From: Lentiprolixibacter aurantiacus
GTDB taxonomy: Bacteria; Bacteroidota; Bacteroidia; Flavobacteriales; Flavobacteriaceae
Direction of reading: 5' to 3'
Length of the DNA stretch: 64,000 bases
Assembly: GCF_026241225.1 (NCBI RefSeq)
Contig: NZ_JAPFQP010000004.1
Span: 558,001-622,000, forward strand
Shown: piece by piece, positions 1 to 9,095 of the stretch
Position numbering within the stretch: the stretch's first letter is position 1
Layout: every line of letters begins with the position of its first letter
Made by a program: the position numbers and the translations under genes
Notes under the pieces: generated by a model
What the model was told of the DNA's origin: nothing
Databases searched by the model: none
What the model saw: the letters and a program-made list of their open reading frames with translations, nothing else

Positions 1-1
1 T

Positions 2-724
2 ACTCGGGTTAAAAACCAGCTCAGAATTAAGAACCCCCGTTGCGTGGCCTATGACATGCTTTTCGGCTGTCCGGGCTGGGTGGAAGGAGTTATACAGGCA
101 AATGCTTTCATTAAGAGTGGCATGGCTAAAAATTGCCTGGTTATTGGTGCAGAAACCTTATCCCGGGTTGTAGATCCCGTAGACCGGGACTCCATGATTT
201 ATTCCGATGGGGCCGGAGCCTGTGTTTTATCCTCGGAAGGCAGCTCGGGGAGTATCCTGGCACATGGATCCCTCACTTATGCCAACGAAGAAGCGTATTT
301 CCTGTTCAATGGCGAAACCTACAATAAGGAAAGCAACGATACTACCCAATATATCAAGATGTATGGGCGTAAGATCTATGAATTTGCCATTTCACACGTG
401 CCCAAGGCCATGAAAGAATGCCTTGAAGAAAGTGGTGTTCCCATAACTGAGCTTAAGAAGATATTCATCCATCAGGCCAATGAAAAAATGGATGAAGCTA
501 TAGTGGGCCGTTTTTACCGACTTTACGGCATGAAGCCACCTGAAGATGTTATGCCCATGAATATCAGAAAACTGGGCAACAGTTCCGTTGCTACTATACC
601 AACCTTATTTGACATGGTTAAACGTGGGCAACTGGAAGGTCACCACATTGAGGAAGGGGATATCGTTATGTTTGCCAGCGTTGGTGCAGGAATGAATATC
701 AATGCTTTTGTATATCGTTGTTGA
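2..724 (+). CDS. 3-oxoacyl-ACP synthase III family protein (FabH-like), 5' truncated by window
   Basis: The frame is open from base 2, so the N-terminus lies outside the window; a GTG at 44 is internal. What remains is the C-terminal two thirds of a thiolase-fold condensing enzyme. The nucleophile Cys (codon 68-70) sits in FGCPGW, the active-site His in IFIHQANEKM and the Asn in LGNSSVATIP, giving the Cys-His-Asn triad of KAS III, which condenses an acyl-CoA with malonyl-ACP. The methyltransferase starts 6 nt downstream, so the two probably share a transcript with the glycosyltransferase that follows. Such FabH paralogues in Flavobacteria may serve secondary lipid or polyene synthesis rather than primary fatty acid initiation; the sequence does not decide this. 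Confidence 0.85.
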   Translation, partial: TRVKNQLRIKNPRCVAYDMLFGCPGWVEGVIQANAFIKSGMAKNCLVIGAETLSRVVDPVDRDSMIYSDGAGACVLSSEGSSGSILAHGSLTYANEEAYFLFNGETYNKESNDTTQYIKMYGRKIYEFAISHVPKAMKECLEESGVPITELKKIFIHQANEKMDEAIVGRFYRLYGMKPPEDVMPMNIRKLGNSSVATIPTLFDMVKRGQLEGHHIEEGDIVMFASVGAGMNINAFVYRC

Positions 725-730
725 TTCCTT

Positions 731-1258
731 ATGTACGAAAAATCGTATCCAAGCAAGCGATATAGCGAAACAATCACTTTCCTTGAAAAGCATATAGGAA
801 AACCAGCTCATATTCTTGATCTGGGAGTAGAAAACCCGTTTTCAGATATTATGAAAGAGCGTGGGTATGAGGTGGAGAATACCAGTGGTGAAGACCTGGA
901 CATGAACCTTGGTGCGGTAAGCAAATCATCTGCGGAGGTAGTAACAGCCTTCGAGATCCTGGAACACATGGTGGCTCCCTTCAATGTTCTTAAGGCTATA
1001 AAAACCAAAAAACTGGTGGCCAGCGTTCCGCTGAAACTCTGGTTTGCCAGTGCATACAGAAGCAAAGAGGATCCCTGGGACAGGCATTATCATGAATTTG
1101 AGGACTGGCAGTTCGACTGGTTACTGGACAAAGCCGGATGGGAAATCAAAGACCGGCATAAATGGACACATCCTGTTAAGAAAATAGGGCTCAGACCTTT
1201 GTTAAGGTGGTTCACTCCCAGATACTATATTGTGTACGCAGAACGCAGAAACAGCTAA
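731..1258 (+). CDS. Class I SAM-dependent methyltransferase, small
   Basis: This 175-residue protein reads as a compact Rossmann-fold methyltransferase. A SAM-binding motif I is seen near residues 27-34 (HILDLGVENPFS) and the post-II region near residue 75 as FEILEHM, typical of the Methyltransf_11/23 type. It is shorter than most family members (about 200-250 residues). The substrate is unknown. It follows the FabH-like gene by 6 nt and is followed by a glycosyltransferase 16 nt later, which suggests a lipid or glycan modification operon, but that is inference from position only. Confidence 0.75.
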   Translation: MYEKSYPSKRYSETITFLEKHIGKPAHILDLGVENPFSDIMKERGYEVENTSGEDLDMNLGAVSKSSAEVVTAFEILEHMVAPFNVLKAIKTKKLVASVPLKLWFASAYRSKEDPWDRHYHEFEDWQFDWLLDKAGWEIKDRHKWTHPVKKIGLRPLLRWFTPRYYIVYAERRNS

Positions 1259-1274
1259 AAGTTCCCGGCACACT

Positions 1275-2126
1275 ATGGAGTATTACATTATTATCCCCGC
1301 GCATAATGAGGCCGAATTTCTTGCAGGCACACTGGATTCTGTAGTAGCCCAAAGCCTGCCACCAAAAAAGGTTATTGTTGTTAACGACCATTCTACAGAT
1401 GATACCGAGGGTATCATTGATGGCTATGTAAAAAAGCATCCCTTCATTCAAAAGAGAAACCGCCATTCATCTGAGCAGCATATGCCTGGAAGTAAAGTGA
1501 TTCAAACCTTTAATTATGGTTTGGAATTGCTTGATGACGCGTATGACTTTTTGGTAAAACTGGATGCAGATATCATCCTGCCTCCTGATTATTTCAAACA
1601 CATTGCCAGGATTTTCCAGGAGAATCCACAAGTGGGTATAGCCGGAGGGTTCGCTTATGAAAAGGATACCAAAGGTGAATGGAAACGCAACCATCCCATG
1701 AATAATGACCACGTTAGAGGTGCATTTAAATCGTACTCCAAATCCTGTTTTAAGGCAATAGGAGGGTTAAAAGCAGCAATGGGCTGGGATACGGTTGACG
1801 AACTCCTGGCTTTATTTCATGGCTTTGCCATTTATACCGATGAAACGCTGAGGGTCAAACATTTAAGACCTATTGGAGCTGCTTATAACAAGCGTGCCAA
1901 ATTTTTACAGGGGGAAGCCATGTATGCCCTGCGTTACGGCTTGGGTATTACCATAATTGCTTCCCTCAAGATGGCTCTAAAATCAAAAAAACTACCTGCA
2001 TTTATAGATAACCTTAGGGGTTACCTTTCTGCCAGGAAAAACAAAAAACCCTATATCGTATCAGAAGAAGAAGGACGCTTTATCCGAAAACACCGCTGGC
2101 AGGGGATACGCAAAAAACTATTCTAA
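1275..2126 (+). CDS. Glycosyltransferase family 2
   Basis: This GT-A fold glycosyltransferase has 283 residues from the ATG at 1275. It opens with the family-2 signature YYIIIPAHNEAEFL and carries VIVVNDHSTDDT and a DxD metal-nucleotide site in VKLDADIILP. The frame extends upstream to an ATG at 1230 that would overlap the methyltransferase; the later ATG is preferred because the GT2 fold begins there directly. It transfers a sugar from an NDP-sugar to an unknown acceptor and lacks obvious membrane helices. Its end overlaps by 9 nt the convergent phosphatase gene. Confidence 0.85.
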   Translation: MEYYIIIPAHNEAEFLAGTLDSVVAQSLPPKKVIVVNDHSTDDTEGIIDGYVKKHPFIQKRNRHSSEQHMPGSKVIQTFNYGLELLDDAYDFLVKLDADIILPPDYFKHIARIFQENPQVGIAGGFAYEKDTKGEWKRNHPMNNDHVRGAFKSYSKSCFKAIGGLKAAMGWDTVDELLALFHGFAIYTDETLRVKHLRPIGAAYNKRAKFLQGEAMYALRYGLGITIIASLKMALKSKKLPAFIDNLRGYLSARKNKKPYIVSEEEGRFIRKHRWQGIRKKLF

Positions 2127-3803
2127 CACGGCTTCAATAGGGCTTCCCGTGGTTCCGTTGGGAAATGCTATACCCAGGAGCGAGGCAATAGTCGGAGCGA
2201 TATCTGGAGTTTCGGTCCGTGCAGCCGTACTCCCCTTTTTTATTCCCTTACCATAAAATAACAAGGGCGTATGTGTGTCGTACACCTGTGGAGAACCGTG
2301 TTCAGATCCTTTGCTAGTTCCAAAAGCATATCCATGTTCCAGCACAAATAAAACATCACCTGATCGTGTTGGGTGATACCCATTCTGCAGGATGTGAGGT
2401 ATCCCTGCCCTGTAATCATTGTTAATCATCTGATAACCGGTATACACCTGGCTTATTCCCTTATACTTGAGGATTTCAGCAGCAATTTCTTCTTGCACTT
2501 CCCTTAAGCTGAGATCGAGGTTTTGAATTAAGTCATAATCCAGAAAAAGCTGGGCATTGGAATAATCCTTTATCAGATCAGATGTCCCATATCGATAACT
2601 TAAAAAGTCATCCAATTTCTTTCTGTGCCATGAAAAACTAAAATTACCAGCTGGAATACCAGCATCTTTCAGGTAAGCAGGAACATTTACGGCAGCATGG
2701 TCCGCAGTCAGAAACACGGTATACTGTCCTTCGCCTACCTTTTTGTCCAGCTCCGCAAACAAACGCTCCAGGTCCTTGTCTAACCTTAAATAGGTATCCT
2801 GCACTTCCTTGGAATTAACTCCGAATTGATGCCCGATACGATCAGTACTGGAATAGCTAATCGCCAAAAAATCTGTTATGTCATCTTCACCCAGATTTTC
2901 ATTGTCCAAGGCCTCAAAAACAAAATCGGTAGTAAGACTATTACCATAAGGTGAATCGAAAATCATCTCATATTGTTCGTTTGCCTCCCAGAGGCTTGGC
3001 AGGTTGTGAGGAAAAACCGGCGCGGACTCCCCATTAAAGGCTTCTTCGTAGGGGGTATTGTCGGCCCCGCTCTCAAGGTAAGTATCAATAGGTTTTAATG
3101 TATTCCAGACCTTCTTATACTTATCAACCGATCCGGAAGCATTAAACTGTTTTACCCATGCCGGGAGCTCTTCCATGTAATAAGAACTGCTAATCCATTT
3201 ACCTTCTGATTCCCCTGAAAACCAGTAGGCAGCACTGGCTGTATGGCCTCCTGGAAATACAGCTCCACGATGTTTTAAAGATATGGCAATCACTTTTGAT
3301 CGCATTTGAGTATGCAGTCGGAGTTCATCCGTTATTGTTGAAACTAACATGCGGTGAGGGGACATTTTGCCATCTTCGGATTGGGTCCCAATGGGAAGCT
3401 GATCAGGGTCTGAGGCGCAATAGACCTCAGCACCGCTTTCTTTGTCGTAATAGTCATTGCCTATAATTCCATGTACCGCCGGTGTGGTACCCGTATAGAC
3501 GGAAGCATGTCCCGGGCCAGTTTTGGTAGGGGCGTAATTGAAATGGTTATTACGGCAATTAAAACCCTCATTAACCAGGCGTTTGAAGCCTCCTTCACCA
3601 TAGTGACCCCAAAAGCGCGTAAGGTAGTCGTAGCGCATTTGGTCTACAATAATACCCACTACCAATTTAGGCCGTGTAAAAGGTGCGGTCTGTTCCGTAT
3701 CTCCAGAATTGCGAACCTTATTCTTCTTCTGTGCATACAGGGTATTATCTGCACTAAAAATGATGAAAAACAGAGCCAGTACAAACTGTTGAAAACGCTT
3801 CAT
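2118..3803 (-). CDS. pafA: PafA-type alkaline phosphatase (type I phosphodiesterase/nucleotide pyrophosphatase superfamily)
   Basis: Start chosen at the ATG 3803, giving 561 residues; a TTG lies 9 nt further out. A signal peptide (KRFQQF then a hydrophobic run ending at YAQ) sends it to the periplasm. The catalytic layout matches PafA of Elizabethkingia: metal ligand Asp54 in VGIIVDQMRYDYL, nucleophile Thr95 in PTKTGPGH, Asn116, and the Lys-x-Arg pair (177 and 179) in SLKHRG, with the same spacing as D38/T79/N100/K162/R164 there. Further ligands are seen in FLTADHAA and GSEHGSP. It hydrolyses phosphomonoesters to supply phosphate. The Lys-x-Arg pair favours monoesterase over diesterase activity. 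Confidence 0.9.
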   Translation of the reverse strand: MKRFQQFVLALFFIIFSADNTLYAQKKNKVRNSGDTEQTAPFTRPKLVVGIIVDQMRYDYLTRFWGHYGEGGFKRLVNEGFNCRNNHFNYAPTKTGPGHASVYTGTTPAVHGIIGNDYYDKESGAEVYCASDPDQLPIGTQSEDGKMSPHRMLVSTITDELRLHTQMRSKVIAISLKHRGAVFPGGHTASAAYWFSGESEGKWISSSYYMEELPAWVKQFNASGSVDKYKKVWNTLKPIDTYLESGADNTPYEEAFNGESAPVFPHNLPSLWEANEQYEMIFDSPYGNSLTTDFVFEALDNENLGEDDITDFLAISYSSTDRIGHQFGVNSKEVQDTYLRLDKDLERLFAELDKKVGEGQYTVFLTADHAAVNVPAYLKDAGIPAGNFSFSWHRKKLDDFLSYRYGTSDLIKDYSNAQLFLDYDLIQNLDLSLREVQEEIAAEILKYKGISQVYTGYQMINNDYRAGIPHILQNGYHPTRSGDVLFVLEHGYAFGTSKGSEHGSPQVYDTHTPLLFYGKGIKKGSTAARTETPDIAPTIASLLGIAFPNGTTGSPIEAVLE

Positions 3804-3916
3804 AGAAATCAATTTTAATCTTCAAAAATAGCGAATTAAGGACTCAAAAAAGGGAATCAAAAGTCAAATGAAAGTTAATATTGTTATTTTTACGCAAAGA
3901 AGTTTACGCCGTTTAG

Positions 3917-4654
3917 ATGAACTACCTTTCCGCTATTGGAAGCTATGCCATTATGGTTCGCGAGGTTTTCAAAAAACCAACCAAATGGGCAATAATGAGG
4001 AATTTGATCCTCAAGGAAATAGATGAACTTATCTTCGGTTCTCTTGGAATTATCATATTCATATCTATATTCATTGGAGGTGTTGTGGCTATACAGACAG
4101 CCCTCAACCTGACCAATCCGCTGATCCCTAAAAACCTGATTGGTTTTGCTACCAGACAATCCGTAATCCTTGAATTTGCTCCTACATTTACTTCCATTAT
4201 CATGGCGGGCAAGGTGGGTTCCTATATCACCTCCAGCATTGGTACCATGAGGGTAACGGAGCAAATTGATGCCCTTGAAGTGATGGGGGTAAACTCCCTC
4301 AATTACCTTGTCTTTCCAAAGATCATTGCCATGCTTTTTTACCCCTTTATCGTGGCCATAGCCATGTATGTGGGAATTTTTGGAGGCTGGGTAGCCAATG
4401 TGCTCGGCAACCACAGCTCCAGTGCAGAATTTGTGGAGGGTATTAAGTTGGATTTCATAAGCTTCCACGTTACCTATTCCTTTATCAAGTCAGTAGTATT
4501 TGCATTTATCATAGCTACTTTGCCGTCATTCCACGGGTATTATATGAAAGGTGGTGCCCTGGATGTGGGTAAGGCCAGTACCGTAGCGTTTGTCTGGACC
4601 AGTGTGGTAATTATCATCCTGAATTTTATTCTCACTCAATTACTCCTGGGCTGA
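3917..4654 (+). CDS. mlaE: ABC transporter permease, MlaE family
   Basis: This 245-residue inner-membrane protein has about five to six hydrophobic segments. It carries the MlaE/YrbE signatures: a central AGKVGSYITSSIGTMRVTEQ segment and DALEVMGVNSLNYLVFPK. The family moves phospholipids between membranes with MlaF and MlaD. The ATPase gene overlaps its stop codon by 1 nt. No MlaD gene follows, so the substrate-binding subunit must be encoded elsewhere or be shared; the window contains a second, complete E-F-D set at 47-49.6 kb. No Crp/Fnr-type box is seen upstream of this copy. Confidence 0.9.
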   Translation: MNYLSAIGSYAIMVREVFKKPTKWAIMRNLILKEIDELIFGSLGIIIFISIFIGGVVAIQTALNLTNPLIPKNLIGFATRQSVILEFAPTFTSIIMAGKVGSYITSSIGTMRVTEQIDALEVMGVNSLNYLVFPKIIAMLFYPFIVAIAMYVGIFGGWVANVLGNHSSSAEFVEGIKLDFISFHVTYSFIKSVVFAFIIATLPSFHGYYMKGGALDVGKASTVAFVWTSVVIIILNFILTQLLLG

Positions 4655-5421
4655 TGATCGAAGTAGTAAACCTCCATAAATCCTTTGGGGATGCCCATGT
4701 TTTGAAAGGCATTACCACCACCTTTGAAAAAGGGAAGACCAACCTCATTATTGGTCAAAGTGGTTCGGGCAAGACTGTTTTTATGAAATGCCTGCTGGGT
4801 CTGATGATACCAGATGAAGGCACCATAAGTTATGATGGCAGGAGATTTGCCTTGCTATCCGGGGATGAAAGACGCGACCTTAGGCAGGACATGGGTATGG
4901 TATTCCAGGGTAGTGCCCTTTTCGATTCGATGACAGTTGAAGGAAATGTGATGTTCCCACTGGAAATGTTTACCAAACAATCCCGTTCTGAAATGGAAGA
5001 CCGTGTAAACTTTGTGTTGAAGCGGGTAAACCTGGTAGATGCCCACAAAAAATTTCCCTCGGAGATTTCAGGTGGCATGCAGAAGAGAGTGGCTATTGCA
5101 CGTGCCATAGTCATGAATCCGAAATACCTTTTTTGCGACGAACCCAATAGCGGACTGGATCCCAATACGGCTATCCTGATAGACAACCTCATACAGGAAA
5201 TTACCAAGGAATACGACATTATTACCGTAATCAACAGTCACGATATGAATTCGGTGATGGAAATTGGTGAGAAAATCGTCTTCCTTAAAAATGGTGTTAA
5301 GGAATGGGAAGGCACCAATAAGGATATCTTCAGGACAGACAACAAGGCAATCACCGATTTTGTCTACTCCTCGGAATTATTCAAGAAAGTACGTCAGATG
5401 TATCTGAAAGACGGGGACTAA
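4654..5421 (+). CDS. mlaF: ABC transporter ATP-binding protein, MlaF family
   Basis: This 255-residue ABC ATPase has Walker A GQSGSGKT near residue 33, the Q-loop in MVFQGSALFD, signature ISGGMQKRVAIARA, Walker B YLFCDEPNSGLDP and an H-loop His in VINSHDMNSV. GSALFDSMTV after the Q-loop is typical of MlaF. Its ATG overlaps the mlaE stop (ATGA arrangement), so the two are translationally coupled. Its 3' end overlaps the convergent DUF389 gene by 4 nt. Confidence 0.9.
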   Translation: MIEVVNLHKSFGDAHVLKGITTTFEKGKTNLIIGQSGSGKTVFMKCLLGLMIPDEGTISYDGRRFALLSGDERRDLRQDMGMVFQGSALFDSMTVEGNVMFPLEMFTKQSRSEMEDRVNFVLKRVNLVDAHKKFPSEISGGMQKRVAIARAIVMNPKYLFCDEPNSGLDPNTAILIDNLIQEITKEYDIITVINSHDMNSVMEIGEKIVFLKNGVKEWEGTNKDIFRTDNKAITDFVYSSELFKKVRQMYLKDGD

Positions 5422-6887
5422 TTTGCAGAGGTTTTCAATTGGATGGCATTGTTCTTAAGCCTTAATTTAAGCCATTCGTGCAATTTGCGGCTGTCCTGGA
5501 CTATCTGATCACTGCTGGCAGCCTCTTTCCACTTCACTTCAAAAACAGGGACGGTATCTGTCTTGCTGAAATCGGTACGGATACTGTAATAAAAACTGAA
5601 GCCATCTAGGTTTTCATAAGAAGCTCTGGCTTCTGAACTGATATCAGCAAAGGGTATCTGTTGGGTTGCCTGACGGCTGAGGTTGGCCAGTTCAGCTTCC
5701 AGGATCCGGATACGCTCATCCTTGTTCAACAATTCAGCCTTTTTAGCCTCGTATAGTTCGTTTACATACCTGAATTTCTCCTCCGAATCATCCCTTCCGC
5801 CCTGAACTACACGGAGTTCTGCTTCTTCAAGCATTGGATATTTACTTTTCTGGTTTCGCCAGGAGTTGATCACGTTTTCCGGGATCGCTTCGTCGCCCAT
5901 AATAACCAGTTCGATAAAGGAGTTTCCTTCCCTATTATATTCAATCTCAGTAAGATTGTCCATAAAACGTCCACTTTTCATAAACTGATAAACTTCAATG
6001 GTCTCGTCTATCAACTGTTTAGCCTGGTATTCGAACTGCGATTTCTGGAACACAATGTAGAAGGTATAAACTGCCGGAACCATTACCAGTAGGGCAATTA
6101 AAGAGGCAACCCGTGCGGTAAAACGCCTTTTGCGGGAATTGGCGTACCGAACCATTGGAAAACGCAGGTATTTAATCACCAGAAAGGTTGCAAGCCCAAT
6201 AAAAATGGTGTTGATAATAAACAAATACATGGCTCCACCTGCATAGTTCAGATTCCCTATGGCCAATCCAAAACCGACGGTACAAAGGGGTGGCATCAGG
6301 GCCGTAGCGATGGCCACACCAAAAATCACCGAGGCAATGGTACCCTTTTTTGCACGGGCAATTACCAGTGCCAGTCCACCAAAAAAGGCAATAAGCACGT
6401 CCCGGATATCAGGTGCAGTCCTGGCCAGCAGTTCTGAAGATTCATCCCGAAGTGGAAAGAATTTGAAAAAAAGAAAAGCGGTAAGTACACTTAAAATTAC
6501 CATAACCCCAAAATTCTTAAGCGACCTCCTCAGTGTAAAAATATCATTTATGGCCACGGACATACCCATACCTAAAATTGGACCCATGAGGGGAGAAATT
6601 AACATGGCCCCGATAACCACAGCAGTGGAATTGGCGTTAAGCCCGACAGAGGCGATAAATATGGAACAAATCAGGATCCATGACGTATGTCCTTTAAAAG
6701 GAATATCCGCAATTATGGCTTCCCTGGTTGCATCCTGGTCTGTGTTTTGCCTGATATTCAAAAGCTCGGAAAGGAACTTGCGCACATTTCCAATAAGGCC
6801 CTGGAAATCTCGCTTTATTTCCTCACCGCTTCCATTTCCATCACCTGGCGATTGAATATTTTCCTTTTCAAGTCCCTCGTTTATCAT
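5418..6887 (-). CDS. DUF389 (TIGR00341-like) membrane protein
   Basis: This 489-residue protein has a short acidic N-terminus, about six transmembrane helices in residues 65-280 and a long C-terminal soluble part with a coiled-coil-like stretch (EAKKAELLNKDERIRILEAE). The membrane core shows the DUF389 hallmarks: SIFIASVGLNANSTAVVIGA, LISPLMGPILG and ATALMPPLCTVG. The biochemical role of the family is not established. It ends 4 nt inside the mlaF 3' end and starts 3 nt after the stop of the guanylyltransferase gene on the same strand, so it belongs to a three-gene unit with that gene and the SprT-like gene. Confidence 0.8.
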   Translation of the reverse strand: MINEGLEKENIQSPGDGNGSGEEIKRDFQGLIGNVRKFLSELLNIRQNTDQDATREAIIADIPFKGHTSWILICSIFIASVGLNANSTAVVIGAMLISPLMGPILGMGMSVAINDIFTLRRSLKNFGVMVILSVLTAFLFFKFFPLRDESSELLARTAPDIRDVLIAFFGGLALVIARAKKGTIASVIFGVAIATALMPPLCTVGFGLAIGNLNYAGGAMYLFIINTIFIGLATFLVIKYLRFPMVRYANSRKRRFTARVASLIALLVMVPAVYTFYIVFQKSQFEYQAKQLIDETIEVYQFMKSGRFMDNLTEIEYNREGNSFIELVIMGDEAIPENVINSWRNQKSKYPMLEEAELRVVQGGRDDSEEKFRYVNELYEAKKAELLNKDERIRILEAELANLSRQATQQIPFADISSEARASYENLDGFSFYYSIRTDFSKTDTVPVFEVKWKEAASSDQIVQDSRKLHEWLKLRLKNNAIQLKTSAN

Positions 6888-6890
6888 CTC

Positions 6891-7973
6891 CTAAACATAG
6901 TGTTTTCCAAATTTTTCTCCTACCACAGACCTGATTTTCTTGATATCCTGTTCCTTGCTTTTCGGAACAATCATCAGAACTTCCTCTTTGTCCACAATAA
7001 TATAATCACTTAAGCCGTCAAGCACAACAAGCTTACCTTCAGGCACATGGATGATGTTTCCAACAGCATCCTGACTTATAAATTTCCCATTTACCACAAC
7101 ATTCCGACGTTGGTTTTCGGCCAGTTCATCATATAAAGCCCCCCATGTACCAAGATCATTCCAGTCAAACGTTGCCAGGAGCACCATAGTGGTTTCAGCA
7201 TGCTCCAGGATGGCATAGTCAATGGAAATATTTTCAGCCTGAGGATAGTGTGTCGCAATAAACTCAGCTTCCTGCTCCGTATTCAGCACCGGTATACCTG
7301 CTTTGAACAGGCTGTACATTTCTGGCTGGTATTTGGCGAAGGCATCAATGATTGTTCTGGCACTCCAGATAAAAATACCGGCATTCCAAAGGAAATTCCC
7401 CTGCTCCAGAAAGCTCTGTGCGGTAACATAATCGGGTTTTTCCCGGAATTGCTTCACAGTCCTCAGGCCTTCTTCCTTTTCTTCCTTTTCCAATTCAATA
7501 TACCCGTATCCGGTAGTTGGAAAAGTTGGCTTTATCCCCAGGGTACACAAAACAGATTCCGATTTGCTTTTTTCAAAACAAAGGGTAACGTCATTTTTAA
7601 ATGCTTCTTCATCCTCAATCCAGTGGTCACTGGGAGCTACCAGCATCAAAGCATCGGGGTTTTGTTTTTGGATCTTAAGCGCCGCGTATAAAATGCAAGG
7701 GCCTGTATTCCGCATAGCCGGCTCCGGAATAACCTGGGATTTATCAATTTCCGGGAGTTGCTCCATAACCAGGTCCTGGTATATTTCATTGGTGAGCACG
7801 TAAATATTTTCAGCAGGTATAAATCGCTTCAAACGATTAAAAGTCTTTTGGATGAGGGTATGCCCGCTTCCCAGCAAATCGTGGAATTGCTTCGGGTATT
7901 CCCTGGTACTTACGGGCCAAAAGCGGGAACCTACCCCTCCAGCCATGAGAATCGCGTAATAATTATTGTTCAT
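6891..7973 (-). CDS. manC: Mannose-1-phosphate guanylyltransferase
   Basis: The 360-residue protein makes GDP-mannose from GTP and mannose-1-phosphate for exopolysaccharide and glycan synthesis. Visible signatures are the nucleotidyltransferase loop LMAGGVGSRFWPVS, PKQFHDL, the VAPSDHWI nucleotide site, FREKPD and WNAGIFIWSA. The length fits the single-domain form; the phosphomannose isomerase domain of bifunctional enzymes is absent. It lies between the SprT-like gene (4 nt gap) and the DUF389 gene (3 nt gap) on the same strand. Confidence 0.9.
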   Translation of the reverse strand: MNNNYYAILMAGGVGSRFWPVSTREYPKQFHDLLGSGHTLIQKTFNRLKRFIPAENIYVLTNEIYQDLVMEQLPEIDKSQVIPEPAMRNTGPCILYAALKIQKQNPDALMLVAPSDHWIEDEEAFKNDVTLCFEKSKSESVLCTLGIKPTFPTTGYGYIELEKEEKEEGLRTVKQFREKPDYVTAQSFLEQGNFLWNAGIFIWSARTIIDAFAKYQPEMYSLFKAGIPVLNTEQEAEFIATHYPQAENISIDYAILEHAETTMVLLATFDWNDLGTWGALYDELAENQRRNVVVNGKFISQDAVGNIIHVPEGKLVVLDGLSDYIIVDKEEVLMIVPKSKEQDIKKIRSVVGEKFGKHYV

Positions 7974-7977
7974 ATGA

Positions 7978-8577
7978 TTAATTGCCTAAATGTTCAACTT
8001 CTGTATGGGGTTGGAAAAGGTAGACCTTTCCCGAATGCAGCTCAGCGCATTCAAAGCGTTTAACACGCTGATGCCCTTTCCTGAATTGCCTGCCATTATG
8101 TATACTGAAAACACTTCCCGCTGGCAAATCCAAAAGATATATCCTTTCTTCCTTCCCGTCATATCGATTCAAAGCTAGAGATAATTTTGCATCCACGGCA
8201 CTGCTGGCTTTGGGATTGATAAAATGTTTAGCCAGATGCGGCAGAAGCTCGGATGGAAAGATATCCGGCCTCAAAAAGGGAAGCATTAAATCCTTAAAGG
8301 TTTGTTTCCATTCGATTCCATGAGGTTTAATCCGCCTGCCATATACTTCAAAGGCCTTAAGATGTGCGATCTCATGTATTAAAGTGATCAGGAAACGATA
8401 GGGGTTCAGGGAGGAATTGACTGTAATCTGGTGGTATCCCAACGCAGTCCTTTTGTAATCTCCATGTTTGCTAACGCGATGGTTAACGACCTTTACCTCT
8501 ACCCTGTGACTGCCTAACAAATCAACACAGGGATCAATCGCAGTATCGGGGATATAGTGCATCAATAACTCCTTCAT
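7978..8577 (-). CDS. SprT-like zinc metalloprotein
   Basis: This 199-residue protein contains the zincin motif HEIAH (residues 68-72) in LITLIHEIAHLKAF, with a third likely ligand His in RIKPHGIEWK, the pattern of the SprT-like family. The C-terminal part ends with HSGKVYLFQPHTEVEHLG. A Cys zinc ribbon such as that of Spartan/SprT is not evident. It is the first gene of a minus-strand unit with the guanylyltransferase and DUF389 genes. The function in bacteria is unclear; protease activity is inferred from the motif. Confidence 0.8.
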   Translation of the reverse strand: MKELLMHYIPDTAIDPCVDLLGSHRVEVKVVNHRVSKHGDYKRTALGYHQITVNSSLNPYRFLITLIHEIAHLKAFEVYGRRIKPHGIEWKQTFKDLMLPFLRPDIFPSELLPHLAKHFINPKASSAVDAKLSLALNRYDGKEERIYLLDLPAGSVFSIHNGRQFRKGHQRVKRFECAELHSGKVYLFQPHTEVEHLGN

Positions 8578-8702
8578 GGAACCAAAAATAGGCCTAAATG
8601 ATAAGTAGATGAAACAATTAAGCTGTACTTTTTTACTAAATATTCTTACTTATCTAAGATTCCCAGACAACCTTTTGAAGATATTGGAATCTTAGCAGTA
8701 TT

Positions 8703-9095
8703 ATGAAAAGACTATTATTTGCCATGGGGGCAATCATCCTTTTAAACGGATGTGATGGTCCTGAAGTTACAACAGACATTGTTGGAGAATGGACTCTGAT
8801 AGAGGTATTGGCAGACCCAGGAGACGGAAGTGGCCGATTCAGATCTGTAAGCAGCGATAAACAAATCACTTTTTTTGAAGATGGCATCTATACTTCCAGG
8901 GGTTCTATTTGCGATTTTTCCATAGAATCGGAAGGTACAATTACTGGAACATACGCATTATCGGATTCCGGTTATTGGATAGATTGTGCCGATTCAGTGG
9001 ATTATTCAATTGGTCTCCGTCTTGAGGGCGGATTCCTTATTATAACCTTCCCCTGTTTTGAACCCTGCCTTCAGAAGTTCAGGAAACGAAATTAG
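8703..9095 (+). CDS. Small lipoprotein, lipocalin-like
   Basis: This 130-residue protein has a lipoprotein signal peptide with lipobox LLNGC (Cys at residue 17). The mature part begins with IVGEWTLIEV, the usual opening of lipocalin-like domains of Bacteroidota lipoproteins, followed by ITFFEDGIYTSRG and the alternating pattern of a small beta barrel. Four Cys near the end may form disulfides. It stands alone on the plus strand and overlaps the convergent SDR gene by 4 nt. No specific function can be assigned. Confidence 0.7.
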   Translation: MKRLLFAMGAIILLNGCDGPEVTTDIVGEWTLIEVLADPGDGSGRFRSVSSDKQITFFEDGIYTSRGSICDFSIESEGTITGTYALSDSGYWIDCADSVDYSIGLRLEGGFLIITFPCFEPCLQKFRKRN